Positions 50,167-59,800 of a stretch of 64,000 bases of DNA are shown here, one piece after another (position 1 is the first letter of the stretch; the number at the start of each line of letters is the position of its first letter). The position numbers were made by a program, and so were the translations under genes. The DNA is from an uncultured Lachnospiraceae bacterium (GTDB lineage: Bacteria > Bacillota > Clostridia > Lachnospirales > Lachnospiraceae), in contig CAJUHY010000005.1 of the NCBI GenBank assembly GCA_910585895.1, forward strand, positions 39,957 to 103,956, given 5' to 3'. The notes under the pieces were generated by a model. It made no database searches. It was given only the letters and a program-made list of their open reading frames with translations, and was not told the origin of the DNA.

Positions 50167-50865
50167 TTACTTTGCTGACTTTTCAATCTTATAACCAACG
50201 CCCCATACTACCTTTAAGTAGCGCGGTTCCTTGGGGTTAATCTCAATTTTTTCCCGGATATGGCGGATATGTACCGCAACCGTGTTGTCCGCCCCAATCG
50301 CATCCTCATTCCAAATACTCTCGTATATCTGATTAATAGAAAAAACTTTTCCCTGGTTTTTAACCAACAGAAGCAGGATATTGTACTCAATAGGCGTCAG
50401 CCGTACTAATTCATCGTCCACAACGACTTCCTTTAAGTCGTCATTGATAACCAACCCGCCTACCCGGTAAATGCGGTTATTGTTTTCCGCCACATTCCCC
50501 AGCTGCGTGTAACGCCTGAGCTGGGACTTAACCCTCGCTACCAGCTCCAGGGGGTTAAACGGCTTAGCCACATAATCATCGGCCCCAATATTCAGACCCA
50601 GAATCTTATCCGCGTCCTCAGACTTTGCTGACAGGATAATAATGGGAATGCTGCTCTCCTCCCGGATTTTCAGGGTAGCGCGAATGCCATCGAGTCTGGG
50701 CATCATCACGTCAATTATCAGAAGATGAATTTCCTGCTCTCCCAACACCTTAAGCGCCTGTTCTCCATCATAAGCTTTGAGGATATGGTACCCCTCCTGC
50801 TGCAGATATATCTCTATGGCATCTACGATTTCTTTATCATCATCACAGACTAAAATATTTTTCAT
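50167..50865 (-). CDS. OmpR/PhoB-type response regulator
   Basis: 232 residues. Receiver with acidic pocket D-D-D near 8-10, phosphorylation site Asp52 (L-I-I-D-V-M-M-P), and Lys101 (A-K-P-F-N-P); C-terminal winged helix (about 135-230) with R-L-T-P-I-E-Y-N-I-L-L-L-L. The partner histidine kinase lies just downstream. AGGAGAGGTG precedes the ATG. Regulon cannot be told from sequence. Confidence 0.95.
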   Translation of the reverse strand: MKNILVCDDDKEIVDAIEIYLQQEGYHILKAYDGEQALKVLGEQEIHLLIIDVMMPRLDGIRATLKIREESSIPIIILSAKSEDADKILGLNIGADDYVAKPFNPLELVARVKSQLRRYTQLGNVAENNNRIYRVGGLVINDDLKEVVVDDELVRLTPIEYNILLLLVKNQGKVFSINQIYESIWNEDAIGADNTVAVHIRHIREKIEINPKEPRYLKVVWGVGYKIEKSAK

Positions 50866-50982
50866 TTTTCACCTCTCCTTTGCGCCTGATTCCCGACATT
50901 TCTGCTTGTAGCCATTGTAACAGTTGATTTTTAAGTATCAGTCGGGAAATTTATTAAGATTTTTTAAATAGCAGTTATCTTT

Positions 50983-51022
50983 TAAAAAAAGTACCTGCCG
51001 CAGACACGCAAACGGCAGATAC
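50983..51022 (-). terminator. Terminator of the coiled-coil gene
   Basis: CTGCCG and CGGCAG pair over 12 bases, extended by GTA/TAC, and TTTTTTT follows on the minus strand. Confidence 0.8.
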
Positions 51023-51042
51023 TAGTAAACAATTGTATCAAC

Positions 51043-52158
51043 TTATGACTTTCTTCCAAACAAAGACTTCCGTGTCTTCTTCTGAGGAACGGCAGGCTCC
51101 TCCTTGCCGTTCTCTTCCTTCCATTTAAAATATTCAGCATCCAGGTCCACACGAATTTCAGGTTCAGCAGTCTGAGATTCCCCTCCTTCTGTCACAAACC
51201 CTTCCTCTGCAAATGCTTCTGCCTGCAGTGCATCTGCAAATGCTTCCGATTGCAGCATATCCGCAAATTTTTCTCCCTGTAACTCTGCCGAGAATTCCTC
51301 ATTGGGCAGCTTGTCAATAAATTCGCCTTGCTGCATCACATCTTCATAATCCTCCCTCTGCGGCACAGCAGGAATATTTATGTTTGCAGACATATCTTCG
51401 ATTTCCAGCTCCTGCCCTGACCTCTCTCTGCTTTTTGCCGCCCGGCGGCGAAGGCTTTCTGCAAATTCCTTGCCTGTCACCCGTGCAAGGCTCTCTTCCT
51501 CTTCCTTGCGGGCATTGATTTCTAACGGCGTTAACTCGTAACTCCTGCCCATTCTCTCAAAATATGTTTCATTCACATGAATTTCAGGCTGAACGCTGGA
51601 ATAGGATTTTCCCTCGTTCTGAATGCGCTTTTCTTTCTGTGCCTGTATCTCTTCCATGCGTTCACGCTCTAATTTTTTATTTATTTCCTCAATAAGCTTG
51701 ATGTATTTGTTGGTATCTGCAAAATCCTGCAGCTGGCTCGTCAATTCTAACTGGTTGCGGCGTATCCTGTCACGCTCACGTTCCATCTCATTATTCAACC
51801 CATGAAAAATTTTACGTACAGAATCGTTAGCATCTTCCATTATATGGCAGATGCGGTTAATGGCATCATCCGTATACATAATGGAGGCAGCATAAATATC
51901 ATCTGCGTGGCGGTTAGCTTTCTGAATAATCTCTTCCCCCCGCTTCTCGCAGCGCCTTTGCGCAAGCTGATGTTTCTGATTCGTCATCTCATAAGTATCC
52001 ATCATCTCATAGACAGCAAGATTCAGCTGCTCTAACTGTGCAAAAACTTTCTCCTTCTCCACTATAATCCATTCCCCACTCTCATCATACGGCTTGCTGG
52101 CAGAAAAAAGGAGATGGATATTTTTTAAAATTTGTTCCATCTTATCCTGTAGGCTCAT
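51043..52158 (-). CDS. Coiled-coil protein, DivIVA-like in layout, unknown function
   Basis: About 371 residues without membrane helices. Residues about 40-190 are predicted coiled coil by heptad pattern (R-R-C-E-K-R-G-E-E-I-I-Q-K-A onwards), with E-I-Q-A-Q-K-E-K-R in the middle. The C-terminal third is Glu/Ala-rich and contains repeated E-x-F-A-D-x-L-Q-x-E-A-F motifs (residues about 280-330), and the end is basic (K-K-T-R-K-S-L-F-G-R-K-S). The second ATG is chosen after GGGGAA. It follows hydG by 77 bases, and may or may not share its transcript. No family was recognised. Confidence 0.6.
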   Translation of the reverse strand: MSLQDKMEQILKNIHLLFSASKPYDESGEWIIVEKEKVFAQLEQLNLAVYEMMDTYEMTNQKHQLAQRRCEKRGEEIIQKANRHADDIYAASIMYTDDAINRICHIMEDANDSVRKIFHGLNNEMERERDRIRRNQLELTSQLQDFADTNKYIKLIEEINKKLERERMEEIQAQKEKRIQNEGKSYSSVQPEIHVNETYFERMGRSYELTPLEINARKEEEESLARVTGKEFAESLRRRAAKSRERSGQELEIEDMSANINIPAVPQREDYEDVMQQGEFIDKLPNEEFSAELQGEKFADMLQSEAFADALQAEAFAEEGFVTEGGESQTAEPEIRVDLDAEYFKWKEENGKEEPAVPQKKTRKSLFGRKS

Positions 52159-52235
52159 GGTCACTTCCCCTGATTATTTTCTCTATCAGTTCTATTATAT
52201 CCAAAGCCTGACAACATATCAAGATAAATGAGAGC

Positions 52236-53654
52236 TTAAAACCGGAAATCACGTTCTCCGTTGTGGATGTTGGCAAGATAATCCTCTACCTTATCCCTGA
52301 CCTTGGGGTTGGTGATGACATCCAGCTCTTTCTCAATAAGCTTATCGCCAATCTCTTTCGTCTCCTTTGAGGCATAATCCTCCAGATATTCCTTTAAGGT
52401 CATTAACGCATTGGGATGGCAGCAGTTTACTATCTGCCCGCTCTTTAACAGGGACATAAAACGGTCTCCGGTCCTGCCTTCGCGGTAACAAGCTGTGCAG
52501 AAGCTCGGCACATAATCCATCTCCATCAGCCACCTCACTACTTCATCCAAAGTACGGTTATCGCTGATATCAAACTGCGCTGAATTCTCTTCCTCCGGCT
52601 CGGGTTCTGCATAACCGCCGACACTGGTCTTAGAACCTCCGCTAATCTGGGAAATTCCCAGATGCAGTACCTTCTCCCTACATTTCTGGCTCTCTCTGGT
52701 AGAAACAATCATGCCGGTATAGGGCACTGCAATACGAATACACGCCACAATTTTGGCAAACATTTCATCGGAAATGCCATTGTCAAATGTATCCGGGTCG
52801 ATATCGTCCGCCCTGCGCAGCCGCGGTACGCTGATGGTGTGGGGACCTACCCCTTTACAGGCTTCCAAATGCTCTGCATGCATGAGAATCCCGGTAAAAT
52901 CATAACGGTAGTTATTCAGCCCATACAATACTCCCAGCCCTACGTCATCGATGCCGCCGTCCATTGCACGGTCCATCGCCTCCGTATGGTATGCATAATC
53001 ATGTTTCGGTCCTGTGGGATGAAGTTTTTCATAGGATTCTTTATGATAAGTCTCTTGAAACAAAATATAAGTGCCAATCCCAGCATCCTTCAGTTTCCGA
53101 TAATTTTCCACTGTAGTTGCCGCTATGTTTACGTTTACGCGGCGAATAGCTCCATTCTTATGCTTAATGCCGTAGATTGTCCTGATACATTCAAGAATAT
53201 ACTCAATCGGATTGTTTACAGGGTCCTCCCCTGCTTCCAATGCCAGGCGCTTATGCCCCATATCCTGCAGCGCTGTAACCTCCCTGATAATTTCTTCCTG
53301 CGTCAATTTCTTTCTGGCAATATGTTTATTCTTCGCATGATATGGACAATACTCACAGCCGTTCACGCAGTAATTGGAGAGATACAGCGGTGCAAACATG
53401 ACGATGCGGTTGCCATAGAAATCCTTCTTAATCTGCTCCGCCAACTGATATATTTCCTGATTTTTGTCTTCCAGTTCACAGTCCAAAAGCACTGCCGCTT
53501 CACGATGTGAAAGCCCTTTCTTCTCCCGCGCCTTAGTCAAAATCTCATCAATTAATGAACGGTTCTGCTTATTTTCCTCAGCATACGCCAGTGATTCGAG
53601 AATCTCCTCATGGCTGATAAATTCTTCTGCCTTCGATGACATTACATTGTACAT
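52236..53654 (-). CDS. hydG: HydG, [FeFe]-hydrogenase H-cluster maturase (tyrosine lyase)
   Basis: 472 residues. Radical SAM cluster C96-V-N-G-C100-E-Y-C103 and the second-cluster motif C-T-A-C-Y-R-E-G near residues 385-392 are both present. HydG splits tyrosine to CO and CN for the diiron subcluster. Cys/Cys-rich N-C-C-H-P-N-A-L-M-T follows. AGGAGGTCATAAGAAA precedes the ATG. It lies 84 bases downstream of hydE in the same orientation, so one operon is likely. HydF and the hydrogenase are not in the window. Confidence 0.95.
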   Translation of the reverse strand: MYNVMSSKAEEFISHEEILESLAYAEENKQNRSLIDEILTKAREKKGLSHREAAVLLDCELEDKNQEIYQLAEQIKKDFYGNRIVMFAPLYLSNYCVNGCEYCPYHAKNKHIARKKLTQEEIIREVTALQDMGHKRLALEAGEDPVNNPIEYILECIRTIYGIKHKNGAIRRVNVNIAATTVENYRKLKDAGIGTYILFQETYHKESYEKLHPTGPKHDYAYHTEAMDRAMDGGIDDVGLGVLYGLNNYRYDFTGILMHAEHLEACKGVGPHTISVPRLRRADDIDPDTFDNGISDEMFAKIVACIRIAVPYTGMIVSTRESQKCREKVLHLGISQISGGSKTSVGGYAEPEPEEENSAQFDISDNRTLDEVVRWLMEMDYVPSFCTACYREGRTGDRFMSLLKSGQIVNCCHPNALMTLKEYLEDYASKETKEIGDKLIEKELDVITNPKVRDKVEDYLANIHNGERDFRF

Positions 53655-53738
53655 TTTCTTATGACCTCCTCATGGATAATATATTTCTTAACTGTTTTAT
53701 CGCTAAACTATTACGTTCTTTGATTAATTCTGACCTGC

Positions 53739-54785
53739 TTATTGGCAAAAATCTCCCCTGTCAACAACAAGCTGATACCCTATGCTTTCCATTCTGCGGT
53801 TTAAACAGGTCCGGCACTCTGCAGCTTCATCGCCGGTACAGATTTTATTGTCGTATAATTCATACTTTTTGCGCACGTCTGTGGGAGACAGGTTGGGCAT
53901 GACAACATTCGCCCCTGCCAGAATGCCTTTCTCTCTTCCGCGCGCATCAATCGTGCCCAGCGCCGTGGTGGCAGGCAGCAGTAATTTGGGCAGCATAATG
54001 CGCAAAAGGCCAATCAGAAAAAGCGTCAGTTCCACTGTGCCGCATTTTTCTGCAGCGAAAGGCGTATCATGGTGTGCGACAAAGGGTCCAATCCCCACCA
54101 TATGGGGTTCTAATTTGCGGATAAACATCAAATCCTCTGCCAGCTGCGCCGCTGTCTGTCCAGGGCTTCCCACCATAAACCCTGTGCCTGTCTGGTAGCC
54201 AATCTCTTTTAAATCCCACAGGCACTGCTTGCGCCGTGCTGCGGACAGCTCCTGTGGATGCAGCTGCCGGTAATGTTCCTCATCTGCCGTCTCATGCCGC
54301 AGCAGGTAGCGGTCCGCCCCCGCTTCAAACAGCCTGCGGTAGCTTTCCCTGGAACGTTCTCCCAGAGAAAGGGTAATCGCACAGTCTGGATATCTTTCCC
54401 TGATTGCATGAACAATTTTCTCAAGCCTTACCTGCGTAAACCATCCATCCTCTCCGCCTTGGAGCACAAACGTGCGAAATCCCAGTCCATATCCAATCTG
54501 GCAGCATTCTAATATCTGCTCTCTGGTCAGCCGATAACGGTCGGCATTTTGATTGCTCCTGCGGATTCCGCAGTAAAAGCAGTCATTTTTGCAGTAATTG
54601 GTAAATTCTATCAAGCCCCTGGTATAAACGCGCTTGCCATAGTATTGGTGCTGCCAGTTCCGCGCTTTTTCAAACAGATACTCGGCCGCCTCTTCACTGC
54701 GGTTTTCTATGAGGGCAATCCACTCTTCTTTCGTAAGCCGGGATGTTTCTTCCAATTTATCGATTAACTGTTTCGGTTTATCCAT
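53739..54785 (-). CDS. hydE: HydE, [FeFe]-hydrogenase maturase (radical SAM)
   Basis: About 348 residues. The radical SAM motif C65-K-N-D-C69-F-Y-C72 is followed by a TIM-barrel with G-G-E-D-G and T-G-T-G-F-M-V-G, and C-terminal cysteines E-C-R-T-C that could hold an extra cluster. HydE works after HydG on the iron/ligand precursor. The ATG lies four bases after AGGAGG; an earlier in-frame ATG has no site. A structured leader with two terminator-like hairpins lies upstream. Confidence 0.95.
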   Translation of the reverse strand: MDKPKQLIDKLEETSRLTKEEWIALIENRSEEAAEYLFEKARNWQHQYYGKRVYTRGLIEFTNYCKNDCFYCGIRRSNQNADRYRLTREQILECCQIGYGLGFRTFVLQGGEDGWFTQVRLEKIVHAIRERYPDCAITLSLGERSRESYRRLFEAGADRYLLRHETADEEHYRQLHPQELSAARRKQCLWDLKEIGYQTGTGFMVGSPGQTAAQLAEDLMFIRKLEPHMVGIGPFVAHHDTPFAAEKCGTVELTLFLIGLLRIMLPKLLLPATTALGTIDARGREKGILAGANVVMPNLSPTDVRKKYELYDNKICTGDEAAECRTCLNRRMESIGYQLVVDRGDFCQ

Positions 54786-54848
54786 AAATCCTCCTGCGTT
54801 TATCACTTAATATAGGAAAATACTTTCGCGGGATAAGCTGCCTTTTAC

Positions 54849-54881
54849 AAAAAATATCCCCCATACCTTCTGGAATGGGGG
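54849..54881 (-). terminator. Terminator-like hairpin before hydE
   Basis: CCCCCAT and ATGGGGG pair around a 10-base loop and are followed by ATATTTTTT on the minus strand, 65 bases before the hydE start. It could be the off-switch of the leader. Confidence 0.65.
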
Positions 54882-54890
54882 CAACTGAGT

Positions 54891-54920
54891 AAAATATCTG
54901 TACCAACAAGCTACAGATAT
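54891..54920 (-). terminator. Second terminator-like hairpin before hydE
   Basis: ATATCTGTA and TACAGATAT pair (9 bp, 9-base loop) and TTTT follows on the minus strand. Confidence 0.55.
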
Positions 54921-55366
54921 CTTAATTCTTATCTATGCTGCACCGTCCCCTTCAGGTTATCCTTGTGGTCTGGCCTCTGTTCTCAATTATGTTAATGGTT
55001 TACCGTCAGAACTCCTTCTGGCTCACCTGTCTACGATATCGTATCACAGTCTACATTTTAATTCAATATTTTTTGTACTGCAATACAAAAACTTTTAACC
55101 TCTGTATCAATACCTATTTCATAATCTATTTCATAATTTCTTTCTAATTCTTTATCTTTCTTTTAGAAATTGTCCACACTTTGCACACAATTATCTTTTA
55201 TACTTGATTTATCAAATGAAGTTGATGGCACAAACATAAGCGCGCACCGTTATCAGCTTCGACTAAAAACAAATAACTAATTGATAGTTATATTACATAT
55301 ATAGGCGGTCGGTGCCACCGCCCAAGATGTGGCACCCCATGAAACATTTCATAAATTTACTCCCCC

Positions 55367-55393
55367 AAAAGCGTTGCCGCAAGGCAGCGCTTT
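55367..55393 (-). terminator. Terminator of the amidohydrolase gene
   Basis: AAAGCGxTGCC and GGCAxCGCTTTT pair around a 4-base loop directly after the gene. Confidence 0.65.
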
Positions 55394-55401
55394 CCTTCCA
55401 T

Positions 55402-56577
55402 TCAGACCTTTTCCAGAGCATATGTTACTTTTCCGTCAATAATGACATATTGGATGACCGTAGATGACACCATAGGATTGCCGGCTGCAATCACAAAATC
55501 GCCGTCCTTGCCGACTTCCAGGGAGCCCACCCGCTCTTCCACCCCGATATGCCTTGCTGCATTGAGTGTAATAGCCTGTAAGGCATCAAATTCATCCATA
55601 CCGGATTTTACGGCAAGTCCTGCGCACAATGCCAGATATTGCTGAGGAATTATCGGCGAATCCGTAATGATGGATACCTGGCAGCCAGCGCGCGCAAGGT
55701 CTCCCGGTGTGGTAAAACTTTTGTTCTTTAATTCAAACTTAGCGGCATGTCCAAATGTGGGCCCCACAGCCACCGGATATCCTTCCTTTGCCAAATCATC
55801 CGCTATCAGAGACCCATCTGTACAATGGTCAAGCGCAAGGCGCAGGTGAAACTCCTTGGCAATACGGATTGCCGTATAAATATCATTAGCCTGATGGACA
55901 TGGGCTTTTAAGGGCAGCAAACCCTCTATTACGGGAATCAGCGCTTCCAGCCTGGGGTCATAAGCCGGGGACTTAAGGACGTCGCCTTCAGCAGCTTCCT
56001 TTCTTGCCAGATAATCCTGCGTCTGTTTTAACATAACCCGCAGCTTGGAAGCAGTGCTCATGCGGGAATAATTATCTTTATCTTTATAACAGGTTTTAGG
56101 ATTTTCCCCAAACGCACACTTCATGGCAACTTTTTCTTTGATGACCATATCATCAATCCGTTTGCCTGCCGTCTTATAAGCCGTAAAAGTCCCGCCCAGG
56201 ACATTTGAACTACCCGGTCCTGCCGCCACACAGGTAACGCCTCCCTCCATGGCCAACCGGAGGCTTTCATCCTGAGGATTGATGCCATCTATCGCTGAAA
56301 GCTGCGGTGTCAGGGAATCTGTCACCTCATTGTAATCTGCTCCCTCAAATCCCACGCCATAGCCATCGAGCCCCAAATGGCAGTGCGCTTCCACAAAACC
56401 GGGATATACCTGCAAACCAGCGGCATTTATAGTTTTGGCCCTCTTAATTCCTCTGCTTTTCAACACTGGGGCAATCTCCGCAATTTTCCCTTCTTCTACC
56501 AGAATATCAGCCACATAAGGCTTGCGCTGAACCGCATCGTGAATCCATCCCTGCTGAATTACCAGTTTTTCTTTCAT
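55402..56577 (-). CDS. Amidohydrolase-superfamily enzyme
   Basis: 391 residues. Metal ligands: His65 and His67 (E-A-H-C-H), K-A-H-V-H and L-D-H-C-T-D in the middle, I-T-D-S near 325, and a C-terminal N-A-A-R-H-I-G-V-E-E-R-V-G-S-L-E-V-G-K-D-G-D motif typical of imidazolonepropionase/deacetylase relatives. It probably hydrolyses a cyclic amide or N-acyl compound in the cytosol; the substrate is unknown. AGGAGGAACAGGGAAT precedes the ATG. Confidence 0.85.
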   Translation of the reverse strand: MKEKLVIQQGWIHDAVQRKPYVADILVEEGKIAEIAPVLKSRGIKRAKTINAAGLQVYPGFVEAHCHLGLDGYGVGFEGADYNEVTDSLTPQLSAIDGINPQDESLRLAMEGGVTCVAAGPGSSNVLGGTFTAYKTAGKRIDDMVIKEKVAMKCAFGENPKTCYKDKDNYSRMSTASKLRVMLKQTQDYLARKEAAEGDVLKSPAYDPRLEALIPVIEGLLPLKAHVHQANDIYTAIRIAKEFHLRLALDHCTDGSLIADDLAKEGYPVAVGPTFGHAAKFELKNKSFTTPGDLARAGCQVSIITDSPIIPQQYLALCAGLAVKSGMDEFDALQAITLNAARHIGVEERVGSLEVGKDGDFVIAAGNPMVSSTVIQYVIIDGKVTYALEKV

Positions 56578-56715
56578 ATTCCCTGTTCCTCCTTTCGGAT
56601 GAAATTTTCTATTTAGTATGCCAGATTGGGCAGGAAATAATTCCCTCAGGACGATTGTGAAAGAAAACTGAACTTCCCATATAAAATAAGGCTGCCTTAG
56701 AGGACAGATTTCCCA

Positions 56716-56764
56716 TTAAAAACAGGACTGCCGCACTCGACTGGATTTCCAGCCGATGCGGCAG
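56716..56764 (-). terminator. Terminator of the GH127 gene
   Basis: CTGCCGCA and TGCGGCAG enclose an inner GGCTGG/CCAGTC stem; TTTTT follows on the minus strand. Confidence 0.85.
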
Positions 56765-56800
56765 CCCTATCGTTACACTGTCTGCATGAGTGAACAAATC

Positions 56801-59800
56801 TTATTTTACGGTAACTTTAATCTTCTTGGTCTTCTTATTGAAGGTCTTAATCGTAATTGTCGTTGTTCCTTTCTTCTTTGCCTTTACCACACCGGTCTTG
56901 CTTACAGTAGCGACTTTCTTCTTGGAAGAGGTGTAAGTAATCTTGTTGCTGGCAGTTCCCTTAGGCAAGGTTATCTTGAAAGTTCCTTTCTTGCCTTTCT
57001 TCAATGTAACTTTATTCTTCTTGACTGCTTTCTTATTGAAAGTCACTTTAGAAATCTTACCAGGCGCTTTCTTAACGGTAATCTTGAATACCTTTGCCTT
57101 ATTTCCAGTGCTTGGAATAGCTTTAACAACAACCGTTCCCGCCTTCTTCGCCTTTACTGCTCCCTTCGTGCTCACAGTAGCAATATTCGCATTAGCGCTC
57201 AGATATGTGCAGTTTTTGGTTTTTACAGAATACGTCTCGCCCACACCTAAAGTTACTTTCTTGGTAGAGGAAGCTTTCAGAACAACAAGTCCCTTCACTG
57301 CTGCATCCAGATTAGCCTTTGCCGTGTTAACCTGAGCCTGCGTCGCATTTGCATTGCTTGCCATATTCTTTGCGGCTGTAAGCGCTGCTGTAAATTTACT
57401 CCAGGTCGCTGGTGTATAGTCAATCTGGTTCTGTGTGGCTGCCGCCGTGATAGCGGCGTTCAGAGCATTTTTGTCAACTGTGTTCTGTGTTGGAGGAGGA
57501 GTTACAGTACCCTTCTTCTTTAGATTAGCAGCTGCTTCATCCAGCATACTCTGTAATTCATCAATCATTGCCTGACTGGTTTCTCCAGCAGCTAATGCAT
57601 TCTTTACTGTTTCCAGAACCTGCATGTAAGCTGCCCAGCTTTCCGGCGTGTATTCGGATTCTTTATATGAGCCTGCTGCCTGAATAGCCTGATTCAGCTT
57701 ATCGGACGATGTACTGCTTGCCGCTTTCTCCAGCTTCAGCTTCGCTGTTTCCAGAGAAATCTTAGCTGCATTTATCATCTTCTCTCCTGGGTCTTCTGAT
57801 TCAGCAATAGCCTTCACTTCGTCCAGCGTATATACAAATCGCTTCCAGCTTTCGGGCGTATAATCCGTTTGTTTGTAGAACTCTATCTGTTCCTTTAATT
57901 CATTGACGGAAGCTGCTGATGCTTTCTTATCCAACTTGGACTCAGCAGCAGTCAAACCATTCATTGCTTCATCTACTTCTTCCTGCCCTGGTCCGTTACT
58001 GTTTGCCACGCTGCTCGCCTTATCAAATGCGGGCTTAAACTTCGCCCAGCTTGCAGCCGTGTATTCGGATTCTTTTCCGGTGTAAGTTGCTACAGCTGAT
58101 TTCAGCGCATTCAAAGATGTCGTATCTGCCTTTGTATCCAGATTCTTTGCCGCTGCTTCTAAAGCTTTCTTTGCCGCAATAATCTCGCTCTTGCCAGCGC
58201 CGCTGCTTAATAAAGCCTCTGCAGCTTCTAACGTTTTCTTAAACTCTGCCCAGCTTGCAGCAGAATATGTTGATTCCTGTGTTTTGTAATCATCAACCAT
58301 CGTCTGTAACGCCTGTACAGCCGTCTCGTCTGCCTTCTTATCCAGCTTATTATACGCATCTACAACTGCTTTCTGTGCAGCCCTGATTTCTACCAGACCG
58401 GCATCGTTCTTAGCTGCCACGGCTTTTGCTGCTGTAATTGCCGACTGCAGGTTATTCCAGCTCTCTGTGATATAATCTGACTGTGTCATAGATGACAAAA
58501 TCTCTTCCACATTAGCTATCTGGTCTGTCAGTTCTTGCTTCTCTGCCGCTGAAGCTGTAAAGTCTCCACTCAGCTTCCAGTCAAATACTGCAATGGGGAT
58601 TCTGTTTGCGCCTGATTTCTTATGGTCTGCTGTAACGCGGATTTTGGAGGTTTCTACCTCTTCAAATGAACTTTCTATCCTATATGTCACATCATCTACC
58701 GCTACAAAGTTCCAGTCACCTTTCTTCGTGACTTCGACCCAGCTGCCATCTTCTGCCGCATATTCAATTTTGATTCCATCCGGAACTCTCACTCCGCCAC
58801 CGTCATCATAGAAATCAACGGTTGAACTGCTGAGTTTTACTTTTTTCTCACCAAAGTCATATTGTATCCACTGGTCTTCCTGCGGTCCTGCTGCAGTCCA
58901 GCCATTCCAGAATGAACCCGGTGTATCATCTTTAAACTTATCTGGTCCCTGAGCATTTGCATCGTAACCCGCAGCTGCACTTGGCGTCGCATAATCACGA
59001 ATCTGCGGCACAGTCACACCGGGAATACTCGGCTTACCATCATCCGGTGATACGCCTGGGTCCGGCTCTTCCGATTCTGAATCCATTGCCATTGTCCAAA
59101 TTAGCATTTTGGAAGAATTATTTTTCGGTGTCTCCAGTCCCGCTTCAAATGTTGCATCATCTCCGCGGTTATTCCATGCATAGTAAGGAATTGCCTGCAA
59201 TTTCGCGTCTACCAGACCGCTGCCGGTGTTATACTTCACATTTCCGGTGATTTCTACCACACCGTTTAATAAATCCTCTTTATACTCTGCCGTAAGCTCT
59301 GCATCCCTTGGAATTACAAAGTTCAATGGGTTAAAATTACTAATTTCTGCATTAAGCTGTGCATTGCCAGCCTTTTCCATACAATATACAACAGGTCCTC
59401 TCTGCAGAGCAATCTTGCCCTGAGTGGATTCCACCAATGGATGTGATTCTGTCTTGCGGATTTCCATAGGCATATTGATTTGTACTACATCGCCAGCCTG
59501 CCATGTCCTGTCAATCGCAACATAGCCTTTATTTGCTTTAGCAGTCACAGTTTCATTGCCCACTTTAATGGTTACATTTTTATTTTCCTGCTCATTTACC
59601 CATCCCGGAATGCGGACTTTTATGGTAAACTTCTTGGATGCTGCCGGATTGACAGTCATCTTCACGGTTCCTTCCCATGGATATTGTGTTTCCTGCTTTA
59701 AGCTAACCTGGGTGCCGCTGACATTAACTTTACCTTCGCTTCCGGCATACATGTTTACAAATACCGTATCATTATGAACAGTATACATGTAACCGCTTGC

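Larger units (their letters stand above)
54786..55401. other. 616-bp intergenic leader upstream of hydE
   Basis: No convincing gene. On the minus strand it holds, in transcription order: the terminator of the amidohydrolase gene, a hairpin GGTGCCAC/GTGGCACC (55311-55336), AT-rich sequence with TTGATAAATCAA, a conserved-looking stretch with small stems (AGAAGGAGTTCT; AGGATAACCT), then two hairpins each followed by T tracts (54891-54920 and 54849-54881) just before hydE. Confidence 0.6.

Noticed and set aside
52662..53510. Plus-strand frame of 282 codons opposite hydG
   Set aside because: Shadow of a strongly conserved enzyme; composition unlike a real protein.
54840..55400. Known riboswitch classes (cobalamin, TPP, lysine, cyclic-di-GMP, SAM), 6S, SRP or RNase P RNA in the hydE leader
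   Set aside because: None of their core sequences could be found by eye; left as unclassified structure.
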